Shown: piece by piece, positions 52,296 to 61,222 of the stretch
Layout: each line of letters begins with the position of its first letter
Numbering within the stretch: position 1 is the stretch's first letter
NCBI GenBank assembly: GCA_020444545.1
Contig: JAHLKT010000002.1
Coordinates: 216,870 to 280,869 of the forward strand
Source of the DNA: Desulfarculaceae bacterium
Lineage (GTDB): Bacteria; Desulfobacterota; Desulfarculia; Desulfarculales; Desulfarculaceae
DNA length: 64,000 nucleotides
Direction: 5' to 3'
Notes under the pieces: generated by a model
The model's input: the letters and a program-made list of their open reading frames with translations, nothing else
Databases searched by the model: none
What the model was told of the DNA's origin: nothing
Translations under genes and position numbers: made by a program

Positions 52296-52306
52296 GGAGC
52301 GAAGCC

Positions 52307-53791
52307 ATGGACAACCCCATACCCGGCGAGGTGCTCAACTGGATCGGGGGCAAAGAGACTCCCGCGGCTGACGGCCGTTTGCTGGACAAGCTCTCGCCGC
52401 ATAACGGGCGGCGACTTTGCCGAATCGCCCGCTCGGGCTGGCCGGAAGTGGAGGCCGCCGTGGCCGTGGCGCGCGCGGCCCAGCCCGCCTGGGCGGCCAC
52501 CCCGCCGGTGCAGCGGGGCCACATCCTGCACCAGGTCTGCAACCTCATGGAGGCGCGGGCCGAGGAGATCGCCAGGATCGTGGCCCTGGAGACCGGCAAG
52601 TCCTTGGCCGAGGCCAGGGGCGAGACCGGCGGGGCCATCGCCCTGGGGCGCTTCTACGCGGGCGAGGGCCAGCGCCTCTACGGCCGCACCACCACCAGCG
52701 GCACGGCCAACAAGTACGCCATGACCCTGCGTATGCCATGCGGCGTGGCCGGGCTGATCATCGCGGCCAACACGCCCATCGCCAACGTGGCCTGGAAGGT
52801 GTTCCCGGCCCTGATCTGCGGCAACGGCGTGGTGCTCAAGTGCGCCGAGGACACCCCGGCCACGGGATGGATCGTGGCCAAGCTCGCCGAGGAGGCGGGC
52901 CTGCCGCCGGGCGTGCTCAACGTGATCCAGGGCCTGGGCATCGAGGCGGGCGCGCCCCTGGCCGAGCAGGCCGAGATCGACGTGCTCTCCTTCACCGGCT
53001 CCAGCAAGGTGGGCCGCCAGCTGGCCGAGGCTGCCGGACGGCGGCTGCTAAAGGTCTCCATGGAGCTGGGCGGCAAAAACCCCCTGGTGGTGTGCGACGA
53101 CGCGGACCTGGAGCACGCGGTGAAGTGGGCCTCGCTGTCGGCTTTTTCCAACGCGGGCCAGCGCTGCGCCGCCGCCAGCCGGTTCATCGTCTTTGAGTCG
53201 GTGTACGACAAGTTCAGAGACATGCTGGTGGCCAAGGCCGAGAGCCTGAAGCTGGGCCCCGAGGACGGCGACGACCTGGGCCCGGTGATCAACCAGCGCC
53301 AGATGGAGAACATGCTGGGCGCGGTGGAGCAGGCGGTGCACGGTGGGGCCAAGCTGCTCTGCGGCGGCCGCCGCTCGGGCGCGGCTTATCTTACCGACGG
53401 CTATTACGTGCTGCCCACCCTGCTGGAAAACGTAGGCCCCGACGACCCCATCTCCACCACCGAACTGTTCGGCCCCATCGCCTGCATGTATCCGGTGCCG
53501 GACTTCCCGGCCGCCCTGGAGCTGGCCAACCGCTCGCCTTACGGCCTCACCGCCTGCATCCACACCACGAGCTTCGACCGGGCCATGGAGTTCACCCACA
53601 AGGTGCGGGCCGGGGTGGCGGTGGTGAACATGGGCACCTACGGCTCGGAGCCCCACATGCCCTTCGGCGGGGTGGGGGTGTCGGGCAACGGCACCCGCGA
53701 GCCAGGCACCGAGGCCCTGGACATCTACTCCGAGCTCAAGGACGTGTACCTCGGCGTGAACCCGCAGGTGGGCGGGGGGACGCGGCCGTGA
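52307..53791 (+). CDS. NAD(P)-dependent aldehyde dehydrogenase
   Basis: 494 residues from the ATG at 52307 with GAGGAGC upstream; a GTG five codons earlier overlaps the SDR stop. Catalytic Cys287 is in NAGQRCAAA, general-base Glu253 in SMELGGKNP, and cofactor residues in FTGSSKVGRQLA (229-240). The C-terminal NMGTYGSEPHMPFGGVGVSGNG is typical. It oxidises an aldehyde, plausibly a sugar or short aldose, to the acid. It is flanked by SDR and CMP-transferase genes with GTGA overlap. ALDHs are not part of known sialic or legionaminic routes. Confidence 0.93.
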   Translation: MDNPIPGEVLNWIGGKETPAADGRLLDKLSPHNGRRLCRIARSGWPEVEAAVAVARAAQPAWAATPPVQRGHILHQVCNLMEARAEEIARIVALETGKSLAEARGETGGAIALGRFYAGEGQRLYGRTTTSGTANKYAMTLRMPCGVAGLIIAANTPIANVAWKVFPALICGNGVVLKCAEDTPATGWIVAKLAEEAGLPPGVLNVIQGLGIEAGAPLAEQAEIDVLSFTGSSKVGRQLAEAAGRRLLKVSMELGGKNPLVVCDDADLEHAVKWASLSAFSNAGQRCAAASRFIVFESVYDKFRDMLVAKAESLKLGPEDGDDLGPVINQRQMENMLGAVEQAVHGGAKLLCGGRRSGAAYLTDGYYVLPTLLENVGPDDPISTTELFGPIACMYPVPDFPAALELANRSPYGLTACIHTTSFDRAMEFTHKVRAGVAVVNMGTYGSEPHMPFGGVGVSGNGTREPGTEALDIYSELKDVYLGVNPQVGGGTRP

Positions 53792-54543
53792 GCGCGCCCA
53801 GCCTGGTGGGGCTGATCCCGGCGAGGGCGGGCAGCCAGCGCATCAAGGACAAGAACGTGGTGCGCCTGGCCGGGCACCCGCTTCTGGCCTACAGCATCCG
53901 CGCGGCGCTCGACAGCGGGGTGTGCGACGCGGTGGTGGTCTCCACCGACAGCGAGGACTACGCGGCCATCGCCCGGCACTACGGGGCCGAGACGCCGTTC
54001 ATCCGTCCCGTGGAGATGGCCGGGGCCAAGTCAATGGACATCGAGTGGGTGCAATTCACCCTGCAAAAGCTGGCCGAGGCGGGGCGCGAGTACGATTGCT
54101 TCTCCATCCTGCGGCCCACCAGCCCCTTCCGTCTGCCCACCACCATCCAGCGCGCCTGGGCCGAGTTCCGGGCAGAAGAGGGGGTGGACTCCCTGCGCGC
54201 GGTGGAGCTGGTCAAGCAGCACCCGGGCAAGATGTGGGTGGTGCGCGATAAGCGCATGACCCCGCTGTTGCCCCTGACCCCGGCGGAGCGCCCCTGGCAC
54301 TCCTGCCAGTACGCGGACCTGCCCCGGGTGTACGCCCAGAACGCCTCCCTGGAGATCGCCTGGACCCGGGTGGCCCTGGAAGGCGGCACCATCGCTGGGC
54401 AGGTGATCATGCCCTTCCTCACCACCGGCAGCGAGGGCTGGGACATCAACCACCCCGAGGACGTGTGGATCGCCGAGCGCCTGCTGGCCGAGGGGCAAGC
54501 CACGCTGCCCAACATAGACATCGAACCCTGGCCCGGCGCCTAA
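53788..54543 (+). CDS. CMP-sugar transferase (acylneuraminate cytidylyltransferase-like)
   Basis: 251 residues from a GTG overlapping the ALDH stop. GLIPARAGSQRIKDKNVVRLAGHPLLAYSI is a NeuA/LegF/PseF CTP-binding motif with Ala-Gly-Ser-Gln-Arg in place of Gly-Gly-Ser-Lys-Gly, so it belongs to a different subgroup from the transferases at 34298 and 35857. ILRPTSPFRLP and YAQNASLEIAWT follow. It probably activates the product of the NeuB encoded four genes upstream. The transketolase gene follows 27 bases later. Confidence 0.9.
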   Translation: MSAPSLVGLIPARAGSQRIKDKNVVRLAGHPLLAYSIRAALDSGVCDAVVVSTDSEDYAAIARHYGAETPFIRPVEMAGAKSMDIEWVQFTLQKLAEAGREYDCFSILRPTSPFRLPTTIQRAWAEFRAEEGVDSLRAVELVKQHPGKMWVVRDKRMTPLLPLTPAERPWHSCQYADLPRVYAQNASLEIAWTRVALEGGTIAGQVIMPFLTTGSEGWDINHPEDVWIAERLLAEGQATLPNIDIEPWPGA

Positions 54544-54570
54544 AGCCCGGCCGCCTCCCGGAGCCTTGCC

Positions 54571-56487
54571 TTGAGCCTGAGCATCAATCTGATCCCCCGC
54601 GAAGAGATCGCCCGCATCTGGAACAGCGCCCTGCCCGAAAAGGAGCGCCTGGCCCTGGTGGCCGACGCCTGCCGGGCCAACGCCCTGGCCGCGGTGAAGC
54701 TGGCGGGCAGCGGGCATCTGGGGTCCTCCTTCAGCGCCATGGACATCGTGGTGTGGCTCTACTACGGGGAGATGAACACCCTGGAGGCGGGCCTGGACTC
54801 GCCGGAGCGTGACGTCTACTTCTCTTCCAAGGGCCACGACGTGCCGGGCCTCTACGCGGTGCTCTACTCCCTGGGCGTGATCAGCGAGGACAAACTCCTG
54901 AACCTGCGCCGACTGGGCGGGCTGGACGGGCACCCGGACATCAATATTCCAGGCGTGGAGGCCAACAGCGGCTCCCTGGGCATGGGCATCTCCAAGGGGC
55001 GGGGCATGGCCTGGGCCCAGCGCAGTCGGGGCGTTGACGTGCGCACCTTCGTACTCACCGGTGACGGCGAGCTCCAGGAGGGGCAGAACTACGAGGGGCT
55101 GCAAAACGCGGCCCACCAGGGCGCGCCCAATTTGGTGGTGATCGTGGATCACAACAAGGTGCAGTCCGACAAGCCGGTGGCCGAGATCTCCGGCCTGGGC
55201 GAGCTGCCCGAGAAGCTGGGCTCCTTCGGCTGGCAGGTGCTCTCCTGCGACGGCCACGACTTCGCCCAGCTGGCCGCCATGCTGGACGAGGCGCGCCAGG
55301 ACTCCCGTCCCAGCATCATCATCGCGCATACTCTGAAGGGGCGCGGCGTGTCCTTCATGGAGCACCCCCGCGCCCTGGCCGAAAACGCGGGCTGCTATCC
55401 CTGGCACGCGGGCGCTCCGGCCGACGAGCCCTTTGCCCAGGCCCACGCCGAGCTGGTGGGGCGGGTGAACGCGGCCCTGGAAGCGGCGGGCCTGGAGGCG
55501 CTGTCCCTGAGGGACGTGACCCCGCCGCCCAAGGCGGCCAGCGGGGTGAGCCCCGAGAAGGTGGCTGCGTCCTATGGCCAGGCGCTGCTGGAGCTGGCCC
55601 CGTTGCACCCCGAGCTGGTGGTGCTGGACGCGGACCTGGCCGTGGACTGCCAGGTGCGGGCCTTCGAGGAGGCCTATCCCCAGCGCTTCATCGAGTGCGG
55701 CATAGCCGAGCAGGACATGGTGTCCATGGCCGGGGGCCTGGCCCGGCAAGGGATGCTGCCCGTGGCCAACAGCTTCGCCTGCTTCCTGGCCAGCCGGGCC
55801 AACGAGAACATCTACAACAACGCCAGCGAACAGGGCCGCATCATTTATGCCCTGCACTACGCCGGGCTAATCCCGGCCGGGCCGGGCAAAAGCCACCAGA
55901 GCCTCAGGGACATCTCCCTGCTGGGCGCGCTGCCGGGCCTGGACATCATGCAGCCCTGCAACGGGGCCGAGACCAAGCAGATGGTGGAGTGGGCCGTGGA
56001 GGACGCGGCTGGGAGCGTTGCTCTCCGCCTGGCCATCGGCCCTTCGCCGCGGATCATCGAGCTGCCCGCGCATTACCAGCTCACGCCCGGCCGAGGCGTG
56101 GCCGTGAGCGAGGGCGGGGACGCGACCCTGGTGGCCTATGGCCCGGTGATGCTGCATGAGGCGCTTGTCGCGGCCGAGCTTTTGGCCAAGCAGGGCGTGG
56201 GGCTCAGGGTGGTGAACCAGCCTTGGCTCAACCGCTTCGAGGAATCGTGGCTGGAGGAGTTGGCCACCGGCGGCGGCCCCCTGGTGGTGCTGGAGGATCA
56301 CTCGCCCGTGGGCGGCCTTGGCGACCGGCTGCGCGCCGCGCTCATGGATCATGGCCTGCTGGGCGGAAAGGCCTTCGCCGTATTGGGGGTGGAGGGCTGG
56401 CCGGCTTGCGGCACGCCGGGCGAGGCCCTGGCTGCCCACCGCCTGGACGGCGCCTCCCTGGCCCAGCGCCTGGCCGCGCTGCTCTAG
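54571..56487 (+). CDS. Transketolase (full-length, single chain)
   Basis: 638 residues from a TTG; CCCGGAG lies upstream. Residues 1-310 are the diphosphate-binding domain, with GSGHLGSS (47-54), KGHD (87-90) and the TPP motif GDGELQEGQ (164-172) to DHNK (193-196). Residues from about 330 form the pyrimidine-binding domain with the activating Glu in ECGIAEQDM. The C-terminal domain follows. It transfers two-carbon ketol units between sugars. Being inside the NeuB/ALDH/CMP-transferase cassette, it is likely dedicated to making an unusual sugar precursor. Its stop overlaps the end of the convergent SGNH gene by four bases. Confidence 0.93.
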   Translation: MSLSINLIPREEIARIWNSALPEKERLALVADACRANALAAVKLAGSGHLGSSFSAMDIVVWLYYGEMNTLEAGLDSPERDVYFSSKGHDVPGLYAVLYSLGVISEDKLLNLRRLGGLDGHPDINIPGVEANSGSLGMGISKGRGMAWAQRSRGVDVRTFVLTGDGELQEGQNYEGLQNAAHQGAPNLVVIVDHNKVQSDKPVAEISGLGELPEKLGSFGWQVLSCDGHDFAQLAAMLDEARQDSRPSIIIAHTLKGRGVSFMEHPRALAENAGCYPWHAGAPADEPFAQAHAELVGRVNAALEAAGLEALSLRDVTPPPKAASGVSPEKVAASYGQALLELAPLHPELVVLDADLAVDCQVRAFEEAYPQRFIECGIAEQDMVSMAGGLARQGMLPVANSFACFLASRANENIYNNASEQGRIIYALHYAGLIPAGPGKSHQSLRDISLLGALPGLDIMQPCNGAETKQMVEWAVEDAAGSVALRLAIGPSPRIIELPAHYQLTPGRGVAVSEGGDATLVAYGPVMLHEALVAAELLAKQGVGLRVVNQPWLNRFEESWLEELATGGGPLVVLEDHSPVGGLGDRLRAALMDHGLLGGKAFAVLGVEGWPACGTPGEALAAHRLDGASLAQRLAALL

Positions 56488-57518
56488 GGCCGCTTGGCGG
56501 GGGCGAGGGCCTGGGGGCCCAGCACCCGCTTCAGCTCGCGGCACAGAATCTTCCCGTACAATCTGGTGCCCTGCCAGTTCAGGTGCATGATGTCCGCCCA
56601 GAAGGGCCGGGGCCACAGCTCGGCCCGGGTGTCGATGACCACGACGCCGGGCAAGGCCCGCTCCAGGGGCGCGGGGTCCAGCTCGATATAGCGGTTGGCC
56701 CGGCTCGGGGCCAGGTTTAGCACCAGGCGCTTGCCCTGGTCCTTGGCCAAGGCGGCCAGGGCGGCCAAGTAACGCAGCACGCCAGGGTCCATGGGTTTGT
56801 TGCGATAGTCGAGGATTTTTTCAGGTGGGTCAAAGCCCTTTTGGTCCGCGAAAACCTGGCCGTCGCCGTTGTTGAACAGCACCACCAAGCGGTCCTGATC
56901 CCCTCGGATGTAGTTCACCTCCCGGCTGTCATCGCCGGGGTCGTAGCCGTACTTTTGTTTGAGTAGGGTTCTCCAGCGGGCCTGATTGGGCAGGCTGCGC
57001 TCGCGGCGCTCCAAATAGCGGTCCAGCCGATTCATGGCCAGGGAGCGCAGGAACAAGGGCAGGCCCAGGTCGCCCAGCAGCTTGGGATCGTGGCGCAGGA
57101 AGAAGATGATTTCGCCCATGGTGAGCCAGCGGGGCTTTTGCATGGGCTCGAACAGGCGCATGGGGTCCAGGCTGAGCACCACCACCCCGCCGGTCCGGCA
57201 GGCGGCCTGGTTCAGGGAGAAGACCTGCTCGTTGATCAGGTTGCCCGGCAGGCCCAGGTTGAAGGCGTCGATGCCGCAGCGGGCCAAGAGAGCGGTGTCC
57301 ACGTGGTTTTGGGTCTGGGAGGAGCCCACGAAGATCACGGGGTAGCAACGCTTCTGGACCTGGAGCAGGGCGGTCTTGGAGAGCTTGCCCTCGTACCATA
57401 TCCCTTGGCTGGCCTGCCAACGCAGGTACAGCTTGAAGCCCAGGTTATAGGCGGTCAGCGACAAAAGGCTGAGCGCCAGCACCCCGAAGAAGAATATTTT
57501 TGCCCGCGTCTTATTCAT
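56484..57518 (-). CDS. Membrane-anchored SGNH-like protein, acylation partner
   Basis: 344 residues. An N-terminal anchor (about 8-27, IFFFGVLALSLLSLTAYNLG) is followed by a periplasmic domain with VIFVGSSQTQNHVD (possible nucleophile Ser in GSSQ), NLGLPGNLINEQ and a C-terminal DIMHLNWQGTRLYG carrying the Asp-x-x-His pair. It resembles the acetyl-transfer partner proteins of alginate and wall polymers more than true GDSL lipases. It starts four bases after the MBOAT stop on the same strand, forming the second MBOAT/SGNH pair of the window. Confidence 0.72.
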   Translation of the reverse strand: MNKTRAKIFFFGVLALSLLSLTAYNLGFKLYLRWQASQGIWYEGKLSKTALLQVQKRCYPVIFVGSSQTQNHVDTALLARCGIDAFNLGLPGNLINEQVFSLNQAACRTGGVVVLSLDPMRLFEPMQKPRWLTMGEIIFFLRHDPKLLGDLGLPLFLRSLAMNRLDRYLERRERSLPNQARWRTLLKQKYGYDPGDDSREVNYIRGDQDRLVVLFNNGDGQVFADQKGFDPPEKILDYRNKPMDPGVLRYLAALAALAKDQGKRLVLNLAPSRANRYIELDPAPLERALPGVVVIDTRAELWPRPFWADIMHLNWQGTRLYGKILCRELKRVLGPQALAPAKRP

Positions 57519-57522
57519 AAAC

Positions 57523-58995
57523 CTAGAAGTTGAAGTAGATGAATTCGCTGGGCGCCATGGAGGCCAGCTTGATCAGCGAAAGGCAGCCCAGGGCCGAGGC
57601 CCCCAGGGTGGCGGCGGCCAGGCGGGGCCGGGTGGCCAGGTAGCCCTCCAGGCGCGAGGCCCATTGCATGCTGTTGGGCAAGGCCAGGCAAACAAAGGCA
57701 AATATCACGAGATAGGCTAAGGTGTGCAGGTTAACCACCGCGTGGCTCCAGGCCGGGGCCGCGCTTTGGCCCAGCATGGCCAGGAACATGTGCCAGGCCT
57801 TGGTGATGGACTCGGCCCGGAAAAGCACCCAGGCGAAGTTTACGAACAGGAACGTCACCAGCCAGCCCAGGGGGCGGGGCAGGCGATAGCCCCCCAGCTT
57901 CCACAGGCGGCTGATGATCAAGGCCAAGGCGTGCAGCACCCCCCACAGGGCGAAGGTCCAGTTGGCCCCGTGCCAGATGCCGCCCAGCAAAAAGGTGATG
58001 AACACGAACAGTAGCGACTTGGGCACGCCCTTGCGGTTGCCGCCCAGGGGTATGTAGATGTAGTCGCGCAGCCAGCGGGACAGGGTCATGTGCCAGCGCC
58101 GCCAGAAGTCCTGGATGTCGCCCGCCTTGTAGGGCGAGTCGAAGTTAAGGGGCAAGATGATGTTGAACATCAGGGCGCTGCCCAGGGCGATGTCGCAGTA
58201 GCCCGAGAAATCGAAATAGATCTGGAAGGTGTATGAGAGGCTGGTGCCCCAGGAGTCCAGCAGGGACAGGGGATGGCCGGCCGCGAAGCCCTTGTTCACC
58301 CACACGGCAAAGGTGTCGGCCACGAAGACCTTCTTGAATAACCCGATGACGATGAGGCACAGGCCGGTGGCCCGGTTGCCCCAGTCGGCCCGGAACAACT
58401 CCGGCCGCTTGAACTGGGGCATCATCTCCCGGTGGTGCACGATGGGCCCGGCCACCAACTGGGGGAAGAAGGACACGAACAGGGCGTAGTCCAAAAGGCG
58501 GTACTGGTCGCAGATGCCTTTCCTCACGTCGGCCAAATAGGCGATCTGCTGAAAGGTATAGAAGCTGATGCCCAGGGGGATGAGCATTTCGAGCAGGGGC
58601 GGGTCGTCCACGCCCATGACCCAGGCCGCGTTGATGGAGATGAAGTCGAAATATTTGAAGAAACCCAGCAGCCCCAGGTTGAAGGCCACGCCCAGCACCA
58701 GCAGGGCGCGGGGGCCCAGGGCGGTGGCCAGGCGGGCGGCCCACCAGGGCGGGCGGCCGGAGGGCCCGGCCCCGGCCGGGGCCAGATAGGCCAGCAGGCT
58801 GCCGAAGGCAAAGTTGACCAGGATGGAGACCAGAAGGATGGGCAGATAGACCGGCTTCCAGGAGCCGTAGAACACCAGGCTGGCCAGGATGAGCAGGGAC
58901 TTGGCCAGGGAGGGCCAGCGGCGGCCCAGGAGGTGGAAGCAGACGGCCACGATGGGGAGGAACAGGAAAAGGTATGGGAAGGAGTTGAAGAGCAA
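57523..58995 (-). CDS. MBOAT-family O-acyltransferase (AlgI-like)
   Basis: 490 residues from a TTG at 58995, read MLFNSFPYLFLFLPI, the standard AlgI-like beginning. GGGAG lies 8 bases before it; upstream in-frame starts lack a site. About 10 membrane segments. Signatures are LIPLGISFYTFQQIAYLADV, SFFPQLVAGPIVHH, DIQDFWRRWHMTLSRWLRDYIY and the catalytic-His motif GIWHGANWTFALWG. It is the partner of the SGNH-like protein that follows. The promoter is at 59063-59091. It would add an acyl group to an exported glycan. Confidence 0.92.
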   Translation of the reverse strand: MLFNSFPYLFLFLPIVAVCFHLLGRRWPSLAKSLLILASLVFYGSWKPVYLPILLVSILVNFAFGSLLAYLAPAGAGPSGRPPWWAARLATALGPRALLVLGVAFNLGLLGFFKYFDFISINAAWVMGVDDPPLLEMLIPLGISFYTFQQIAYLADVRKGICDQYRLLDYALFVSFFPQLVAGPIVHHREMMPQFKRPELFRADWGNRATGLCLIVIGLFKKVFVADTFAVWVNKGFAAGHPLSLLDSWGTSLSYTFQIYFDFSGYCDIALGSALMFNIILPLNFDSPYKAGDIQDFWRRWHMTLSRWLRDYIYIPLGGNRKGVPKSLLFVFITFLLGGIWHGANWTFALWGVLHALALIISRLWKLGGYRLPRPLGWLVTFLFVNFAWVLFRAESITKAWHMFLAMLGQSAAPAWSHAVVNLHTLAYLVIFAFVCLALPNSMQWASRLEGYLATRPRLAAATLGASALGCLSLIKLASMAPSEFIYFNF

Positions 58996-59062
58996 GCAGC
59001 GAACTCCCCGTGGACAGGTCAGGGCCGGTGCTAAGGAAAACGGCCGGTTGACACCGCGACCA

Positions 59063-59091
59063 AGTATGCCCCAAGGCGAGGGATATGACAA
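59063..59091 (-). promoter_or_regulatory. Sigma-70-type promoter for the second MBOAT/SGNH operon
   Basis: On the minus strand TTGTCA (plus 59086-59091), a 17-base spacer and CATACT (plus 59063-59068), about 60 bases ahead of the TTG start. The gap is shared with the divergent deacetylase-sulfotransferase gene. Confidence 0.55.
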
Positions 59092-59217
59092 CCAGCCGGT
59101 CCCGGCCCGTCAATCCCGTCTGGCATTCGCTACGCGCCTGGACTATGCTGGCAGAGGCTGCCACCCGGGGGGACGGGGCGGCGCTGCATTGATTTTACAA
59201 TCGCCCGACAGGACCCA

Positions 59218-61176
59218 ATGGCTGCAAAGCTCAGCAAATTTCGCCTGATCGACCGCGCGTTGCCCGGCCTCTCCGAGCTGGGCTACCGCTTGCTTTTCGG
59301 AGCCCACTCCCAGGCCGGCCCCCAGGATCGCGGACGGCTGGTGGCGGACTACCTGCGCCGCACCCGCGACCTCGAGGTTTTGCAGCGGGTGCTGGCCGTG
59401 GGCAACCTGCCCAAGGCGGCGGCGCCCCAGCTGGTCCCCGCTCCCTCGGGACGCCGCTTACTGGTACTGGCTCCCCATCAGGACGACGAGATAATCGGCT
59501 GCGGCGGCATGCTCTTGCAGGCCATGGCACAGGGCTGCGCGGTGCGCGTGGTCTACCTTACGGACGGCGTGGGGGCCAGGCTCAAGGGCGCGGAAGCCCG
59601 GGCCTATGGCCAACAGAGGCGGCAAGAGGCGCTGGAGGTTTGGGGCGATCTGCCCGCCGGCGAGCCGGTGTTCCTGGACCTGCCGGGCAAGGCCATGCCC
59701 CTGGACCAGGCAGCGGTGCGGGCCGTGGGCCAGGCGGTCGAGGATTTCGCGCCGGATATGGTGCTGCTGCCCTTTTTCCTGGAGCCGCCAGAAGACCACC
59801 GCAAGTGCGCCCGTCTGTTCTGCCTGGCCGCCCGGGAGCGGGGCCTGGCCGTGCCCGAGGTCTGGAGCTACCAGGTCTACGGCAGCCTGGCGGCCAACCT
59901 GGCGGTGGACATCAGCGCGGTGGCCCCGGAAAAGGCCCGGCTCATGGGCCTGTGGCGTTCCCAGAACCAGGTCTACGATTGGGCCTCCTATGCCATGGGA
60001 CTGGCCTCAGTGAACTCCTGGCAGGTGAAGAATCAACTCCCTAGGGGACAGGCCGAGCCCCGGGTCGAGCTGTTCCTCTCTTTGCCCCTGGGCGAGTACC
60101 TGGCCTTGGCGGGCGGGTTTTTTGGGGGCGCGCCACAACGCGAGGCGTATCCCGGCCCGCGGCCCGAGGCGGGCGGGGGCGAGCAAGACGCGGCCGCCAA
60201 GCTGAAGCAGCGCTGGATAACCGCCAAAAGCCAAGCCAAGATGGGCCTGCGCCGTTTGGAGGTGCTGGCCCGGCCCGGCGAGTATTACGCGGAGCAGGGG
60301 CCGGACTTTTTGGTGGTGGGCTTGCAGAAATGCGGCACCTACTGGCTGACCAACCTGCTGATGAATCACCCGGAGGCCTCCTGCCAGCCCACCCAGCCCG
60401 AGGGCGAGGACCGGGTCAAGGAAGGACATTTCTTTGACGCGGTGGGCGCCCTGGACAGCGACCCCGAGTTTTTTAGACGGCGGATGCTCTACAAGCATCA
60501 CGGCTTTTTCGCGGACCTGGCCCAGCCCACCCTGCGGGCCGGAACCGCCGGACGTGGGGCCGCCTTGGCCAAGCTGTGCCGCCGCTACAACGCCTTCGTG
60601 CGCCGCAACGCCCGGCCCGGCGCCCGCCTGGTGGGCGAGAAGACCGCCGAGTACATCTTCCATCACCAGCTCATCGGACAGCTATATCCCCAGACCAAGC
60701 TGGTCTGCGTGATGCGCCATCCCCGCGACCGCATCGTGAGCTTCCATCACCACCAGATCCGCAAGGGCCGCTGGGACCACGCGGAGATCGAGGATTGGGA
60801 GGTGGCGCAGTACTGCGACAGGGTGGCCTGGGAATACGCCTGCCTGTTAGAGTGCCAGCAGGCGCTGCACCTGATCACCTACGAGGAGTTGACCCGCCGG
60901 GGCCCGGAGACCGTGGCCGGCCTCTGCCGCTTCCTGGGCCTGGACGCTTCTGCGGAGGTGGTGCAAAAGATGCTGGACCAGGCGCGCTTCGACCGCCTGG
61001 CCAAAAAGAACCCCGGCGCGGGCAACCCGCACCAGCACTTCCGCCAGGGCAAGGTGGGCGAGGGCAAGCAGCGCCTGAGCCCGGCCCAGCAGGCCATGAT
61101 CCAGGAGCGCCTGGGAGAGCTCACCCGCCGGGTGGCCGAGCGCTATGGCCTGGACCTGGGGGAATACCTGGAATAG
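59218..61176 (+). CDS. Bifunctional PIG-L deacetylase / sulfotransferase fusion
   Basis: 652 residues in one uninterrupted frame. Residues about 78-300 are a PIG-L/LmbE deacetylase: APHQDDEIIGCGG (85-97) with metal and catalytic His87, Asp89 and Asp90, and the second metal region PPEDH (190-194, His194). Residues about 361-650 are a sulfotransferase: PAPS loop QKCGTYWL (370-377), GEKTAEYI (473-480) and RHPRDRIVSF with Arg500 and Ser508. A charged linker (about 310-360) joins them. Predicted action: remove an N-acetyl group from a sugar, then sulfate the freed amine, like animal NDST but with different folds for deacetylation. There is no signal peptide, so it is cytoplasmic. The N-sulfation step is inference. 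Confidence 0.88.
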   Translation: MAAKLSKFRLIDRALPGLSELGYRLLFGAHSQAGPQDRGRLVADYLRRTRDLEVLQRVLAVGNLPKAAAPQLVPAPSGRRLLVLAPHQDDEIIGCGGMLLQAMAQGCAVRVVYLTDGVGARLKGAEARAYGQQRRQEALEVWGDLPAGEPVFLDLPGKAMPLDQAAVRAVGQAVEDFAPDMVLLPFFLEPPEDHRKCARLFCLAARERGLAVPEVWSYQVYGSLAANLAVDISAVAPEKARLMGLWRSQNQVYDWASYAMGLASVNSWQVKNQLPRGQAEPRVELFLSLPLGEYLALAGGFFGGAPQREAYPGPRPEAGGGEQDAAAKLKQRWITAKSQAKMGLRRLEVLARPGEYYAEQGPDFLVVGLQKCGTYWLTNLLMNHPEASCQPTQPEGEDRVKEGHFFDAVGALDSDPEFFRRRMLYKHHGFFADLAQPTLRAGTAGRGAALAKLCRRYNAFVRRNARPGARLVGEKTAEYIFHHQLIGQLYPQTKLVCVMRHPRDRIVSFHHHQIRKGRWDHAEIEDWEVAQYCDRVAWEYACLLECQQALHLITYEELTRRGPETVAGLCRFLGLDASAEVVQKMLDQARFDRLAKKNPGAGNPHQHFRQGKVGEGKQRLSPAQQAMIQERLGELTRRVAERYGLDLGEYLE

Positions 61177-61186
61177 GGCCCCGTCG

Positions 61187-61204
61187 GCCGCCGGACCCGG
61201 CGGC
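61187..61204. terminator. GC-rich hairpin between convergent genes
   Basis: A perfect 8-base inverted repeat, GCCGCCGG / CCGGCGGC, with a two-base centre lies in the 46-base gap between the convergent fusion gene and the GT-B gene. There is no T-run, so it is a weak terminator candidate for either strand. Confidence 0.4.
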
Positions 61205-61222
61205 TGGTCTCCAACTCGATAT

